The translations under genes and the position numbers were made by a program. From Acidimicrobiales bacterium (lineage in GTDB: Bacteria > Actinomycetota > Acidimicrobiia > Acidimicrobiales > JAHWLA01): 64,000 nt of DNA. Where the stretch lies: positions 1 to 64,000 of the forward strand of contig DATLNE010000047.1 in NCBI GenBank assembly GCA_035536915.1. Reading direction: 5' to 3'. Under the pieces are notes generated by a model. The model made no database searches. It had not been told where the DNA came from and worked only from the letters and a program-made list of their open reading frames with translations. Of this stretch, positions 1 to 10,031 are shown piece by piece (positions within the stretch are counted from its first letter, which is position 1; the number at the start of each line of letters is the position of its first letter).

Positions 1-2
1 CG

Positions 3-3000
3 TGGGCCGCGGTGGCGGGCAACACCGTCACCGGCGCCTATGCCGACGGGGTCGAGTTCGACGCCTGGTTCAACCAGCCCAAGGGCATCGCGTCGGACGG
101 CACCGCCCTGTTCGTGACCGACGAAAACCGCCGCCTGCGCAAGCTGGTCCCGGCGGCGCCGCCGGCGCGCACGCTGCCCACAGGCACGACGACGGTCGAG
201 CTCAACCCGGCGGCCACGACCACGGTGGCCGGCAACAGCACTTCGGCCAACACCGACGGCACCGGCACCGGGGCGTCGTTCCACGGCTACATGGGCGGCG
301 TGGCCATCCACGGCGGCAACGCCTACGTGGCCACCACCGGCCACCTGCGCAAGGTCGAGCTGGCCACGGGGGCCACCACCACCGTGGCGGGCTCGACGAC
401 CACGGGCTGCTCCGACGGCGCCACGGGCGCCGCCTCGCGCTTCGCGCTGTCCCCCGGCCAGATCGCCACCGACGGCGTGCACATCTACAGCATCTGCTAC
501 GAATCGTCGGTCAACACATACCTCCGGCGGACCTCGATCGCCACCGGGGCGACGGCGACGCTGCCGGGCGCCGGCACCGGCCTGGTGCTGGCCTCTGACG
601 GCTTCCTCTACACCACAAGGAACGCCGTGGTGTACCGGGTCAGCCCCCAGACCGGTGCAGTAACCACCTTCGCCACCGCACCGAGCGGCCTCGGCTTGGG
701 GAACCTGGCCGCCGACGATCAGGCCCTCTACATCGTCGCCGGAGCATCATCCAACCATGATCAAGTGCTGCGGGTGTCGCTGGCCGACGGCACGGTTGAC
801 ACGCTCCTCCCGAGCTCGGCCGGGATCACCAACATCAACGAGATCACGTCGGCGGGCGCCTTCGTCTACGTGACCGCGTCGAACCAGCACCGAGTGGTGC
901 GCATCGCCAAGGCCAACGGCGCGTGGGCGGCGGTGGCAGGCAACACCTCCAACGGCGCCTATGCCGACGGCGTGGAGTTCGACGCCTGGTTCAACCAGCC
1001 CAAGGGCATCGCGTCGGACGGGACTGCCTTGTTCGTGATGGACGAGAACCGCCGCCTGCGCAAGCTGGTCCCGGCGGCGGCGCCGACCCGCACGCTGCCC
1101 ACAGGCACGACGACGGTCGAGCTCAACCCGGCGGCGACGACGACGGTGGCGGGCAACAGCGGGTCGACGAACACCGACGGCACCGGTACTGCCGCGTCGT
1201 TCCACGGTTACATGGGCGGCGTCGCCGTCCACAGCGGCAACGCCTACGTGGCCACCACCGGCCACCTGCGCAAGGTCGAGCTGGCCACGGGCGCCACCAC
1301 CACCGTGGCGGGTTCGCCGACCACCGGGTGCAACGACGGGGCGACGGGCGCCACCTCGCGCTTCGCGCTGTCCCCCGGCCAGATCGCTACCGACGGCGTG
1401 CACATCTACAGCATCTGCTACGAATCGGCGGTCAACACATACCTCCGGCGGACCTCGATCGCCACCGGCGCGACGGCGACCCTGCCGGGTGCGGGCACGG
1501 GCCTCGTGCTGGCCTCTGACGGCTTCCTCTACACCACAAGGAACGCCGTGGTGTACCGGGTCAGCCCCCAGACCGGTGCGGTGACGACGTTCGCCACCGT
1601 GCCGTCGGCCGAGGCGTCGTCGATTTCGAGCCTCGCCGCCGACGACCAGGCCCTCTACCTCGTCGCCGGCGCGTCGTCGAACAACGATCGAGTGTTGCGC
1701 ATGTCGCTGGCCGACGGCACCGTCAACACGCTCCTCCCGAGCTCGGCCGGGATCACCAACATCAACCACGTCGCGTCAGCCGGCGCCTTCGTCTACGTGA
1801 CGACGTCCACCCAGCACGGAGTCGTCCGCCTGTCCAAGGCCACCGGCGCCTGGGGCGTGGTGGCGGGCAACACGTGGCAAGGCGCCTACGCCGACGGGGT
1901 CGAGTTCGAGGCCTGGTTCAACCAGCCCAAGGGCATCGCGTCGGACGGCAGCGCCCTGTTCGTCATCGACGAGAACCGGCGCCTGCGCAAGCTGACCCCG
2001 GCCCCGCCCGTTACCCGCACACTGCCGATTTCGTCACTTGTCGACCTCAACGTCGACACCGGCTACGTGCTCACGTACGCCGGCAACGGGGACTCCACTC
2101 ATGTCGACGGCAACACAATCGACTCGTCGTTCCACGGCTACATCAACGGCATCACCATGGCGGGCACGTCGTTGTACGTGGCGGAGACGGGGTACCTCCG
2201 TCACGTCGACCTGCTTTCCGGGGCGGTGACGACGCTGGCGGGCTCGACAAACTACGGCTGCAACGACGGTTCCGCCTCGAATGCGAGGTTCGGGCTGTCG
2301 CCTGGGCAGCTCGCCAACGACGGTGCGTACATCTACAGCACCTGTCAGGCGGACACGTGGACGTCATACATCCGGCGCACCTCGCGCGCCACCGGCGCCA
2401 CCATAACGTTGTCGGGCGGCGGCGGTGCCGGGCTGGTGCTCGCGCCCGACGGTTACCTCTACAGCAGCGGGCGCACGACAGTGCAGCGCATCGACCCGCA
2501 CACCGGTGCGACCACGGCCTTCGCCACCTTGCCTACTGAACTGGGGTCGTCGTTCGGCGTGCTGGCCGCGGACATCGACGCCCTTTGGGTCATTGCCTCG
2601 GGAGCGACCAACGGAGACCGCGTGCTGCGAATCTCACTCGCCGACGGTTCCATCTCCACGCTGTTGGTGGCGGGGGCCGGCGGGTGGCCGACAATGCAGG
2701 GGATCACCTCGGCCGGTGCGTTCCTCTACGCCACCACGGGGAGCGAGCCCCACGGCGTGCTGCGAATCGACAAGGCGACAGGTGGAGTGACGCACATCGC
2801 CGGTTCATCGCCGCCGCCCGACATGCCGAGCTACCGCTACAGCGACGGCCATGTGGACGCCGCCAAGTTCTATTCGCCGACCGGCATCCTGTCGGACGGT
2901 GCGAACCTCTGGATCGCCGACCAACAGAACCGTCGTCTGCGTGTGCTCACCTCCGACGGCTCCATCGTCGGTGGCGTGAACTACGCAGCCCCCGATGCCT

Positions 3001-6000
3001 ACGCCGGCTCCGACGGCGACGTGAACACCGGGGCAGGCGCATTCACCACCACCCATGACGATCTGAAAGTCGCCGGCGCCGGCCCCGACCTGGACCTGAC
3101 ACGCTCGTACGGCAGCAGGGATACCCGTACCGGGCCGTTCGGTGTCGGGTGGCATCACACGTTCGGCGGTAGTTGGCGAAAGGTCGGCGACACGGCGATC
3201 TCCGTCACCTACGGGAACGGACGCACCGAGGTCCACAGCCGCCGAGCGGACGGCACGTACGCCACGGCGAACGGGTACCACTCGACATTGACGGCCGTCG
3301 GCCAAGGGTTCGTCCTCGAGACCCGGGACCGGGCCCGGTACCACTACGCGGGCGACGGCAAGCTCACTGCGATCACCGACCCGAACAACAGGCAGTTGAC
3401 GCTCACCTACAACGGGTCCGGCCGGCTCGTGACAGTCGCCGCAGCCGGCGGGCGAGCGCTGACGTTCGCATGGGAGGGCTCGCACATTGTGTCTGCCTCG
3501 ACCAATGCCGTCAGCGCCCATGGGGGACCGCTCACGTGGCGGTACTACTACGCCGGTGACAACCTCGTGAAAGCGTGCGATCCGCGGGACAACGCCGCCA
3601 CCGGTTCGTGCATCGTCTACACGTACACCGGCGGCAAGATCACCAAGGTGGCTCGGCCGAAGGGCAACGTCGAGGCCGAGGCCGGCTATCGAGCCGACGG
3701 CCGCATCGACTGGCGACAGGACGGCGTGGGTGACCGGACGCGCTACGAGTATCCGTCGCCGCAGGTCACCCGGGTCGTCGACGCTCGCACCAACGTCACC
3801 GTCCAGGAGTTCGACGTCTTCTACCGGCTGGTCAAGGAGACCGACCCAGCAGGCAAGGTCACCACGTACAGCTACGACGGCGGAGGCAACCAGTCGCACG
3901 TCGTGAAGCCGAACGGCGCAACGACGGTCATGGGCTACGACAGCGCCGGCAACCCGACGTCGGTCAGCGACGGCCTCGGGAACACGACATACAGCAGCTA
4001 CGACGCGGCCGGGAACCTGCTCGCCCGTCGTGACGCGCGGTCGACCAGCAGCGGCGACGACCGGTACAAGACCGCCTACACCTACGACAGCGCCGGCAAC
4101 CGCTTGACGGAAACCGGGCCTCCGACCGCCGACTTCCCGGCGGGCGTCGGCCGCCGGTGGACGTACACCACCGCGGGCGAACCCGCGGTGGGCGGGGGCA
4201 CGACCCCGGCCGGCCTCCTTCGCACGGAGACCGACGCACGCGGCAAGACGACGTCCTACCGCTACAACTCGGTCGGAGACGTCGTCGAAAAAGTCCAGCC
4301 TGAAGGACTTCGGACGACGTGGTCCTACGACGAGCTCGGTCGACGGACGGCCGAGACGGTGTTCAGCGACGCCGTCCCCTCGGGAGCGGCCACGACGTTC
4401 GCCTACGACCGGATGGGCAGCCTGGTCGAGCGGCTGGAGCCCTCGACCACGAACCCGGTGATTGGGACAGCGGCGCAGCGTCGCACCCGGGTGGAGTACG
4501 ACGCCAACGGCAACCAGGTGAAGGTGACGGTCGACGACACCCAGCAACCCGGATCGGAACGGGTCACTACCCATGCCTACGACAACGCCGATCGCGAGCT
4601 GTCGGCCACCGATGCTCAGGGCGGCACCGTTTCCCGCACCTACGACCCGGCCGGGAACGTCGCCACCGTCACCGACCAGGAAGGCAGGGTCGTCCAGGCG
4701 ACGTACGACAACCGCAACCTGCGGACGGCGATGGTCCTCAAGAACTTCGTCGACGACCCGGACGTCCCCACTGCGCCCCGCGACGTCACGCTGGCCACGT
4801 TCGCCTACGACGAGAACAAGCGTCGGGTCGACGAGACGGACGCGCTCGGTCGTACGACTCGAACCCAGTTCGACAAGGCCGACCGGGTCCTCTCGCGCAC
4901 GCTCCTCGACTTCGACGACAGGACGGGAGGCACGAGCAACATCACGCTGGAGACGTACGGCTACGACGGGATTGGAGGCGTTGTCAACGAGACCCGGCCC
5001 GGTCGGTCGACGACACACACGTACGACCAGGCAGGGCGCAGGACGCTGACCGTGGTGGACCCGGCTGGTGTGAACCGACGGACCACGTTCAACTACGACG
5101 AGGCAGGAAACCTGGTCCGGGCGGTGTTGTCGGAAGGTTCTCGGGTGGAGGAGCGCCGCTTCTCCTACGACAACGAGAACCACCGCACGTCGGAGACGGT
5201 AGAGAACGGTACGACAGACCTTACGACGACGACCGCGTTCGACGAGCGCGGTTTCGAGGTGCGCCGGACAAGCCCGCGAGGCAACCTCGCAGGAGCCGAC
5301 GCAGCGCGGTTCACGACCGAGGTCTCCCGTGACGCCTTCGGGCGGGTGACCCAAACCGTCGCCCCCCTCGCCGAGCTCAGTGAGGACGGGACCTCGACGA
5401 CGACTGGTCGTCCTACGACGGTGCGCGGCTACGACGCCTTCGGCAACGCTACGCACGACAGGGATGCCCGAAACGCGCTCGTTGTCACGTCGTACGACAA
5501 GCTCGATCGGCGAACCACGGTGCAGCACCCGTCGTACACCCGAGCCGACGGCGGCACACTGTCGCCCGCCGAGCACTTCACCTACGACAAGGTGGGCAAC
5601 CTGCTCACCTCCACCGATCGTCGCGGCAGCACGACGACGTACCGCTTCGACAAGCGCAACCGCTCGTACCTGAAGCTGGACCCGCTACTCCCCGGAGAGG
5701 CGGCCCAGGGCACCACGCGCACCGAGTTCGACGCGGTGGGAAACCCCACGAAGGTCACAGACCCTCGCGGTGCCACCGTCGAGCGGACGTTCGACGATCG
5801 CAACCAACTGCGCACGGAAACCGAGGTCGTCCGTCAAGCAGGCGGAGCGACGGCCCGGCACACCACCACGTTCGACTACGACGACCGCGGCAACCCGACG
5901 TACGTGCGCTCGCCGCTCGGCCACGAGCGCCGGAGTGAGTTCTCGCCGCTCGACGAGCTCGTCAAGGCGATCGACGCGCTGGGTAAGGAGACGCACAGCC

Positions 6001-8750
6001 GCTACGTCGCCGGGCGAGTTGTCGAGGTGACGGACCCCCTGGGCCATCGGGTCGTTCGTGACTACGACCTTGCCGGTCGGCCGACCAGCGAGAGCCGGTT
6101 CGCCGCCGGGTCCTCGACGCCGTTGGTGACGGCAGGGACCTCGTACGACGCGGACGGCAACGTGGCCTCCACGTCCAGCGCCGAAGGTCGCACGACGACG
6201 CTGTCGCACGACGGGCTCGGACGTCTGAGCAGCGTGACCGAGACAGGTGCGGCCGGCGTTCCCATGACGACCGCCTACACGTACGACGCCAACGGGAACC
6301 CGACGCGCACGACCAACGGCCGCGGCGCGGTGACCACGGCGCACTACAGCGCCTGGAACCAGATCGAGCACTACACCGAGCCCGCCACGTCGGCCCATCC
6401 CGATGTCGCCGACCGCCGCTACACCACGCTGTACGACAATGGCGGGCTGCCCGTCGAGCAGCGGCAACCGGGCGGCATCTCGATCGCCCGTTCCTACGAC
6501 GTGCTCGGCCTGCTGCGCACGGAGACGGGCACGGGCCCCGGCACTCCTTCGGCCGTGCGCACCTTCGGCTACGACCGAGGGGGCCTGCGGACGACGGCGA
6601 GCCATCCCAACGGGACGATCACCCTGGCATGGGACGACCGCCGGCTGCTCCAGTCGGTGGGTGGGCCTGCCGGTTCGAGCTCGTATGTCTACGACGCCGA
6701 CGAACGCTTGGTGCACCGCGACGACCCCGCCGGCGGCCACGACTTCACCTGGACGTCTCGCAGCGAGCTGTCCACGGCGACCGACCCGCTGACGGGGACC
6801 ACGAGGTCCTACCAGTGGGACGACGCGGGCCGCCTCGCTGCGGTCGCCTACGGGCCCGACGGTGCGCCGCGCCCGCAGCGGACCCTGGCCTGGGACGCCC
6901 TCAACCGGCTCACGGCCGACACGCTCGTCGACGTCGGCGGAGCGCAGCAGGCCCGGCATGCCTATACCTACGACGACGACGGCAACGTGCTCACGCAGTC
7001 GGTGGACTTCGCCGCCGGCGCCGCCAATGCCGAGGAGGGCACGCACCAGTACCGCTACGACGGTGCGGGCCGCCTGGCCGGATGGACGCGGCCCAACGGC
7101 GCCGATGTCGCCTACGGCTACGACGCCGCGGGCAACCGCACCTCGGCGGGAGCCGACACGTTCGCCTACGACGAACGCAACCGGTTGGTGAGCGGGCCCC
7201 AGGGCGCCTACACGTGGACGCCGCGTGGCACCCTCGCCTCGGTCACCAGCGGCACGACCACGACGACACACACGTTCGACGCTCTCAACCGGGCCGTCGC
7301 CGCAGGGTCGACGGCCTACGAATACGACGCGCTCGACCGCATCGCCAGTCGCGACGGCCTGGCCTTCGGCTATGCAGGCCTCGACCTCGACCCGACCCAC
7401 GACGGCTCGCAGACCTACAGCCACGCTCCCTCGGGTGATCTGCTGGCGTGGTCGGACGGCTCGGCCGCCCGGCTCGTGGGGGAGAACCGCCACGGCGACC
7501 TGGCGTACCTGTTCGGCACGACGGGCACCGTCGAGGCCAGTCGGGTCTTCGAGCCCTACGGCAAGGTCGTCGGCGAGGCCGGGACGCTGGAGCCGTCGCG
7601 TGCCTTCCAGTCCGACTGGACCGACCCCGCCAGCGGCGAGGTGTGGATGGGGGCGCGCTGGTACGACCCCGACGACGCCGTGTTCACCGCCCGTGACACC
7701 TACGCCGGCGCGGCGCGCACCCCGGTCTCGCTCAATCGCTACACCTACGCCAACGGCGACCCCATGGAGTACTTCGACCCGGACGGCCGCAAGTCGAAGA
7801 AGAAGCAGCAGGGCGACATCTCCGACGCCGAGGCCGACTATTGGCTGTCCATGTCGCCCGAACAACGCGACGCCGAGGCACGCCTTGCCAACGTGACACT
7901 GCTCAAGGGCGTCGGCCTCCCCAAGCCGCCGCAGTGGGACGGGTGGTCCTCCAACGAGCGCAAGCGGTGGATGGACAGGAACTGGGCCGAGCGTGCCGTC
8001 CCCATCCAGGACTGCTCCTACGCCTGCGAGTTCAAGAAGAACACCGTCAAGACGTTCAAGACGGTGGCCAAGGTGGGGCTGTCCGTAGCGGCGGGGGCCG
8101 CCTGCACCGCGGTCGCGGGCGTGGCCGCCGGGGCGGTGTGCGCGGGCATGGCCTACCGGGCGGCCGACAACGCCATGAACGGCAGGCCGATTATGCAGGG
8201 CGTCTTCAGCGCCAAGGCCATCGTCCGCGACGCCGTGATCGGCATCGGCACGGCAGGGCTCGGCCGCCTGGCGGCACCTGCGTTCGCTCGCCTCGGCGCC
8301 CGCCTCGGCATCGGCAAGGGCGGTACGATCGGCCATGCAGGAGGTTCCCGACTCCGTGCCGGTTCGTCCCCGAAGGGCGGGGCAAGTACGACTCACCGGT
8401 CAACGCCAGCCCCAAACACGGCACGGGGGCCGGACTTCGTGGCAGGCCCGATCGGGAGCGCGCCTCCGGTCCCGATCAGCCAGAGCCGTATGGCGGCGGG
8501 CCTCGACGACGCGGGCTTCCCCCGGCAGCCGACCACCTCGCCCGGGATGGACTACACGCTTCCGGACGGTTCCCACGTGCGCTTGATGGATCCGGCGGGC
8601 ACGGCAGGAAGGCGTGCGTCGTTCACTAACGCCAACGGGCAGCCGATCAACCCGTTCACTGGCAAGCCGGTCCAACCCCCACCCGGGCTGACTCCGGCCG
8701 AGCGGCTCGAGTACGTCCGTGTCCGAACCCACGTGGAGCAGGGTCTGTGA
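3..8750 (+). CDS. Giant propeller + RHS/YD-repeat polymorphic toxin (5' partial)
   Basis: Partial: the frame is open to the left edge and the first visible residues (WAAVAGNT) match the middle of an internal repeat, so the real start lies outside. About 2915 residues are visible. Residues ~1-1000 are propeller-like repeats (VAGNT..GAYADGVEF, FNQPKGIASDG, DENRRLRKL). Near 2992-3190 there is a DUF6531-like entry to the RHS part, then many YD repeats (YDxxGN) and the RHS core ending NRYTYANGDPMEYFDPDG near 7788. The last ~320 residues are the variable part: a linker with a Gly/Ala-rich hydrophobic stretch (near 8080-8180) and a C-terminal domain with DYTLPDGSHVRLMDP and NPFTGKPVQPP. In the family such proteins form a shell around a toxic C-terminus delivered to neighbours. 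I cannot name the activity. A candidate immunity gene follows directly. Confidence 0.9.
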   Translation, partial: WAAVAGNTVTGAYADGVEFDAWFNQPKGIASDGTALFVTDENRRLRKLVPAAPPARTLPTGTTTVELNPAATTTVAGNSTSANTDGTGTGASFHGYMGGVAIHGGNAYVATTGHLRKVELATGATTTVAGSTTTGCSDGATGAASRFALSPGQIATDGVHIYSICYESSVNTYLRRTSIATGATATLPGAGTGLVLASDGFLYTTRNAVVYRVSPQTGAVTTFATAPSGLGLGNLAADDQALYIVAGASSNHDQVLRVSLADGTVDTLLPSSAGITNINEITSAGAFVYVTASNQHRVVRIAKANGAWAAVAGNTSNGAYADGVEFDAWFNQPKGIASDGTALFVMDENRRLRKLVPAAAPTRTLPTGTTTVELNPAATTTVAGNSGSTNTDGTGTAASFHGYMGGVAVHSGNAYVATTGHLRKVELATGATTTVAGSPTTGCNDGATGATSRFALSPGQIATDGVHIYSICYESAVNTYLRRTSIATGATATLPGAGTGLVLASDGFLYTTRNAVVYRVSPQTGAVTTFATVPSAEASSISSLAADDQALYLVAGASSNNDRVLRMSLADGTVNTLLPSSAGITNINHVASAGAFVYVTTSTQHGVVRLSKATGAWGVVAGNTWQGAYADGVEFEAWFNQPKGIASDGSALFVIDENRRLRKLTPAPPVTRTLPISSLVDLNVDTGYVLTYAGNGDSTHVDGNTIDSSFHGYINGITMAGTSLYVAETGYLRHVDLLSGAVTTLAGSTNYGCNDGSASNARFGLSPGQLANDGAYIYSTCQADTWTSYIRRTSRATGATITLSGGGGAGLVLAPDGYLYSSGRTTVQRIDPHTGATTAFATLPTELGSSFGVLAADIDALWVIASGATNGDRVLRISLADGSISTLLVAGAGGWPTMQGITSAGAFLYATTGSEPHGVLRIDKATGGVTHIAGSSPPPDMPSYRYSDGHVDAAKFYSPTGILSDGANLWIADQQNRRLRVLTSDGSIVGGVNYAAPDAYAGSDGDVNTGAGAFTTTHDDLKVAGAGPDLDLTRSYGSRDTRTGPFGVGWHHTFGGSWRKVGDTAISVTYGNGRTEVHSRRADGTYATANGYHSTLTAVGQGFVLETRDRARYHYAGDGKLTAITDPNNRQLTLTYNGSGRLVTVAAAGGRALTFAWEGSHIVSASTNAVSAHGGPLTWRYYYAGDNLVKACDPRDNAATGSCIVYTYTGGKITKVARPKGNVEAEAGYRADGRIDWRQDGVGDRTRYEYPSPQVTRVVDARTNVTVQEFDVFYRLVKETDPAGKVTTYSYDGGGNQSHVVKPNGATTVMGYDSAGNPTSVSDGLGNTTYSSYDAAGNLLARRDARSTSSGDDRYKTAYTYDSAGNRLTETGPPTADFPAGVGRRWTYTTAGEPAVGGGTTPAGLLRTETDARGKTTSYRYNSVGDVVEKVQPEGLRTTWSYDELGRRTAETVFSDAVPSGAATTFAYDRMGSLVERLEPSTTNPVIGTAAQRRTRVEYDANGNQVKVTVDDTQQPGSERVTTHAYDNADRELSATDAQGGTVSRTYDPAGNVATVTDQEGRVVQATYDNRNLRTAMVLKNFVDDPDVPTAPRDVTLATFAYDENKRRVDETDALGRTTRTQFDKADRVLSRTLLDFDDRTGGTSNITLETYGYDGIGGVVNETRPGRSTTHTYDQAGRRTLTVVDPAGVNRRTTFNYDEAGNLVRAVLSEGSRVEERRFSYDNENHRTSETVENGTTDLTTTTAFDERGFEVRRTSPRGNLAGADAARFTTEVSRDAFGRVTQTVAPLAELSEDGTSTTTGRPTTVRGYDAFGNATHDRDARNALVVTSYDKLDRRTTVQHPSYTRADGGTLSPAEHFTYDKVGNLLTSTDRRGSTTTYRFDKRNRSYLKLDPLLPGEAAQGTTRTEFDAVGNPTKVTDPRGATVERTFDDRNQLRTETEVVRQAGGATARHTTTFDYDDRGNPTYVRSPLGHERRSEFSPLDELVKAIDALGKETHSRYVAGRVVEVTDPLGHRVVRDYDLAGRPTSESRFAAGSSTPLVTAGTSYDADGNVASTSSAEGRTTTLSHDGLGRLSSVTETGAAGVPMTTAYTYDANGNPTRTTNGRGAVTTAHYSAWNQIEHYTEPATSAHPDVADRRYTTLYDNGGLPVEQRQPGGISIARSYDVLGLLRTETGTGPGTPSAVRTFGYDRGGLRTTASHPNGTITLAWDDRRLLQSVGGPAGSSSYVYDADERLVHRDDPAGGHDFTWTSRSELSTATDPLTGTTRSYQWDDAGRLAAVAYGPDGAPRPQRTLAWDALNRLTADTLVDVGGAQQARHAYTYDDDGNVLTQSVDFAAGAANAEEGTHQYRYDGAGRLAGWTRPNGADVAYGYDAAGNRTSAGADTFAYDERNRLVSGPQGAYTWTPRGTLASVTSGTTTTTHTFDALNRAVAAGSTAYEYDALDRIASRDGLAFGYAGLDLDPTHDGSQTYSHAPSGDLLAWSDGSAARLVGENRHGDLAYLFGTTGTVEASRVFEPYGKVVGEAGTLEPSRAFQSDWTDPASGEVWMGARWYDPDDAVFTARDTYAGAARTPVSLNRYTYANGDPMEYFDPDGRKSKKKQQGDISDAEADYWLSMSPEQRDAEARLANVTLLKGVGLPKPPQWDGWSSNERKRWMDRNWAERAVPIQDCSYACEFKKNTVKTFKTVAKVGLSVAAGAACTAVAGVAAGAVCAGMAYRAADNAMNGRPIMQGVFSAKAIVRDAVIGIGTAGLGRLAAPAFARLGARLGIGKGGTIGHAGGSRLRAGSSPKGGASTTHRSTPAPNTARGPDFVAGPIGSAPPVPISQSRMAAGLDDAGFPRQPTTSPGMDYTLPDGSHVRLMDPAGTAGRRASFTNANGQPINPFTGKPVQPPPGLTPAERLEYVRVRTHVEQGL
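12..2790 (+). repeat. Three near-identical ~921/927-bp coding repeats
   Basis: Inside the RHS protein, the segment beginning around GAYADGVEFDAWFNQPKG recurs at nucleotides 36, 957 and 1884, giving periods of 921 and 927 bases (307 and 309 residues). The first two copies are nearly identical over long stretches of DNA; the third is more diverged, and a weak fourth start is seen around 2780-2960 (YSDGHVDAAKF, QQNRRLRVL). The high DNA identity indicates recent duplication or ongoing homogenisation. Each unit is likely one propeller or a large part of one. Confidence 0.85.
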
Positions 8751-8758
8751 GGAGCTCG

Positions 8759-9118
8759 ATGGCTACACAGATCGCTTCACGGCTGCCGTTGCACATCGAC
8801 GAGGCCGAGTTCAGCGATCCCACGCTGGTGGTGAGCGGAGAGAACTGGGCACTGGCAGTTACGTGCCCCTGGCGCATCACGAGCAGATCCGTCGTTGAGG
8901 TGTCGTGGACATCGAAGGACGCCGTCGACCGAGTTTGGGACCTCATCGGGCAGACGATCGTGGCGATCCGGGACGAGGGCCGCGATCCCATATTCGACCT
9001 GTCCGGGGGCGCGCAGCTCGAGATCTTCAGTGACACCGACACCGACCCTTGGGTGTTGCGCTTCGAGGGCCAGACGTTCGTGGGTCCATTGCGAGTGCGA
9101 GACGACGAGCAGTCGTGA
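8759..9118 (+). CDS. Probable immunity protein for the RHS toxin (DUF6188-like)
   Basis: Small soluble protein of 119 residues right after the RHS gene. The ATG at 8759 has a GAGGAG Shine-Dalgarno just upstream; a GTG at 8747 that overlaps the toxin stop (GTGA) is an equally possible start and would suggest translational coupling. The pattern WDLIGQTIVAIRD...FDLSGGAQLEIFSDTDTDPWVL looks like the DUF6188 family of small actinobacterial proteins often found beside polymorphic toxins; this is from memory, not a search. No signal peptide or membrane segment, as expected of a cytoplasmic antidote. Position is the strongest argument for an immunity role. Confidence 0.7.
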   Translation: MATQIASRLPLHIDEAEFSDPTLVVSGENWALAVTCPWRITSRSVVEVSWTSKDAVDRVWDLIGQTIVAIRDEGRDPIFDLSGGAQLEIFSDTDTDPWVLRFEGQTFVGPLRVRDDEQS

Positions 9119-9129
9119 GTAGCCCTATG

Positions 9130-9860
9130 TCAAGCGGTGCCCGCCAACAGCCGCTGGGAAGCGCCGTGCCGGGCGGGGTCGTAGGGCACGCCGTCCTGCC
9201 AGCAGCGCCAGATCACGTGGAGCCAGGCGCGGGCCAGGACCCGCTCGGCGTGCGGGTGGCGCTTGCCCTCGGCGCGCAGCCGCCGGTAGCGCTCGGCGGC
9301 CCACTCGCTGCCCCTCATGCTGTCGCCGGCGAAGTCCATCACCGCATCGCGCAGCTTCTTGTCGCAGGCCCAGCGGAAGGTCACGACGCGGTGTCTCCCC
9401 GACTCACGCGTCGAGGGCGTGGCCCCGGCCAGGCAGGCGAGGGACTCGGGCGTGGGGAAGCGGGCGCGGCAGTCGCCGATCTCTGCCAGGAGCGTGGCGG
9501 CTCGCACCGTGCCCGAGCGCGGCAGCGACCGGAAGACCGGCCCGTCGGGGTGGGCGTCGAGCAGCTCGGCGATGCGGGCGTCGAGCTCGTCGATCTGGGC
9601 GCGCACCGACTCCAGCACGGCGACGAAGGCGACGGTGACCGAGCCCATGGCGTCGCCGCCGTCGCCGAGGAGGCCCCGAGGTGCGCCGTCGAGGCGCGCC
9701 CACATCTCGGCGGGGGTGCGACGGCCGCAGTAGCCGTTGGCCCGCAGCCACGACCCGAGCCGGCGCTCCGAGAGCCAGGCGGCGCGCGCCGCGGACGGGA
9801 AGCGGCGCAGGAACCGCAGGCTGACCGGGCTGTCACCCTCGCTGTCTCCGCACGCTCGAC
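9130..9860 (-). mobile_element. Truncated IS110-family transposase (C-terminal half)
   Basis: The minus strand encodes the C-terminal part of an IS110-type transposase: an arginine/tryptophan-rich segment (LRFLRRFPSAARAAWLSERR), then the Transposase_20 domain with LPRSGTVRAATLLAEIGD, GATPSTRESGRH and ARAWLHVIWRCWQDG, ending at the stop at 9130. The N-terminal DEDD (RuvC-like) half is absent: the homology stops near 9851-9860 and switches directly to a fragment of an RHS linker. An internal ATG at 9705 opens a frame of 191 residues, but without the DEDD half the product cannot be an active transposase. It is a remnant of an insertion into a former RHS cassette. Confidence 0.85.
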
Positions 9861-10031
9861 ATGATCGGCCTGCCGTTCATGGCGTTGTCGGCCGCCCGGT
9901 AGGCCATGCCCGCACACGCGGCCCCGCCGGCCACGCCTGCGACCATCGTGCAGGCGGCCCCTGCCACGAAGGACGCCCCCACCTTGACCACCGTCTTCAA
10001 CGTCCTGTTCTTCCCGAGCTCGCAGGCGTAG
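9861..10031 (-). pseudogene. Inverted RHS linker fragment
   Basis: Read on the minus strand, this stretch gives SYACELGKNRTLKTVVKVG through AYRAADNAMNGRPIM, a clear second copy of the linker of the RHS protein at about 8018-8196 (SYACEFKKNTVKTFKTVAKVG...AYRAADNAMNGRPIM). It lies in the opposite orientation to that gene and is cut on both sides: at the end of GRPIM it meets the IS110 remnant, and before SYACE it meets a plus-strand toxin tail. It is debris of another RHS C-terminal cassette that was inverted and broken. Confidence 0.85.

Noticed and set aside
2805-5576. Very long open frame on the minus strand opposite the RHS gene
   Set aside because: Arg/Val-rich translation without domains; it is the antisense shadow of GC-rich YD repeats.
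9130-9705. Intact IS110 element
   Set aside because: The catalytic DEDD half is missing and no terminal boundary on the right side can be seen.
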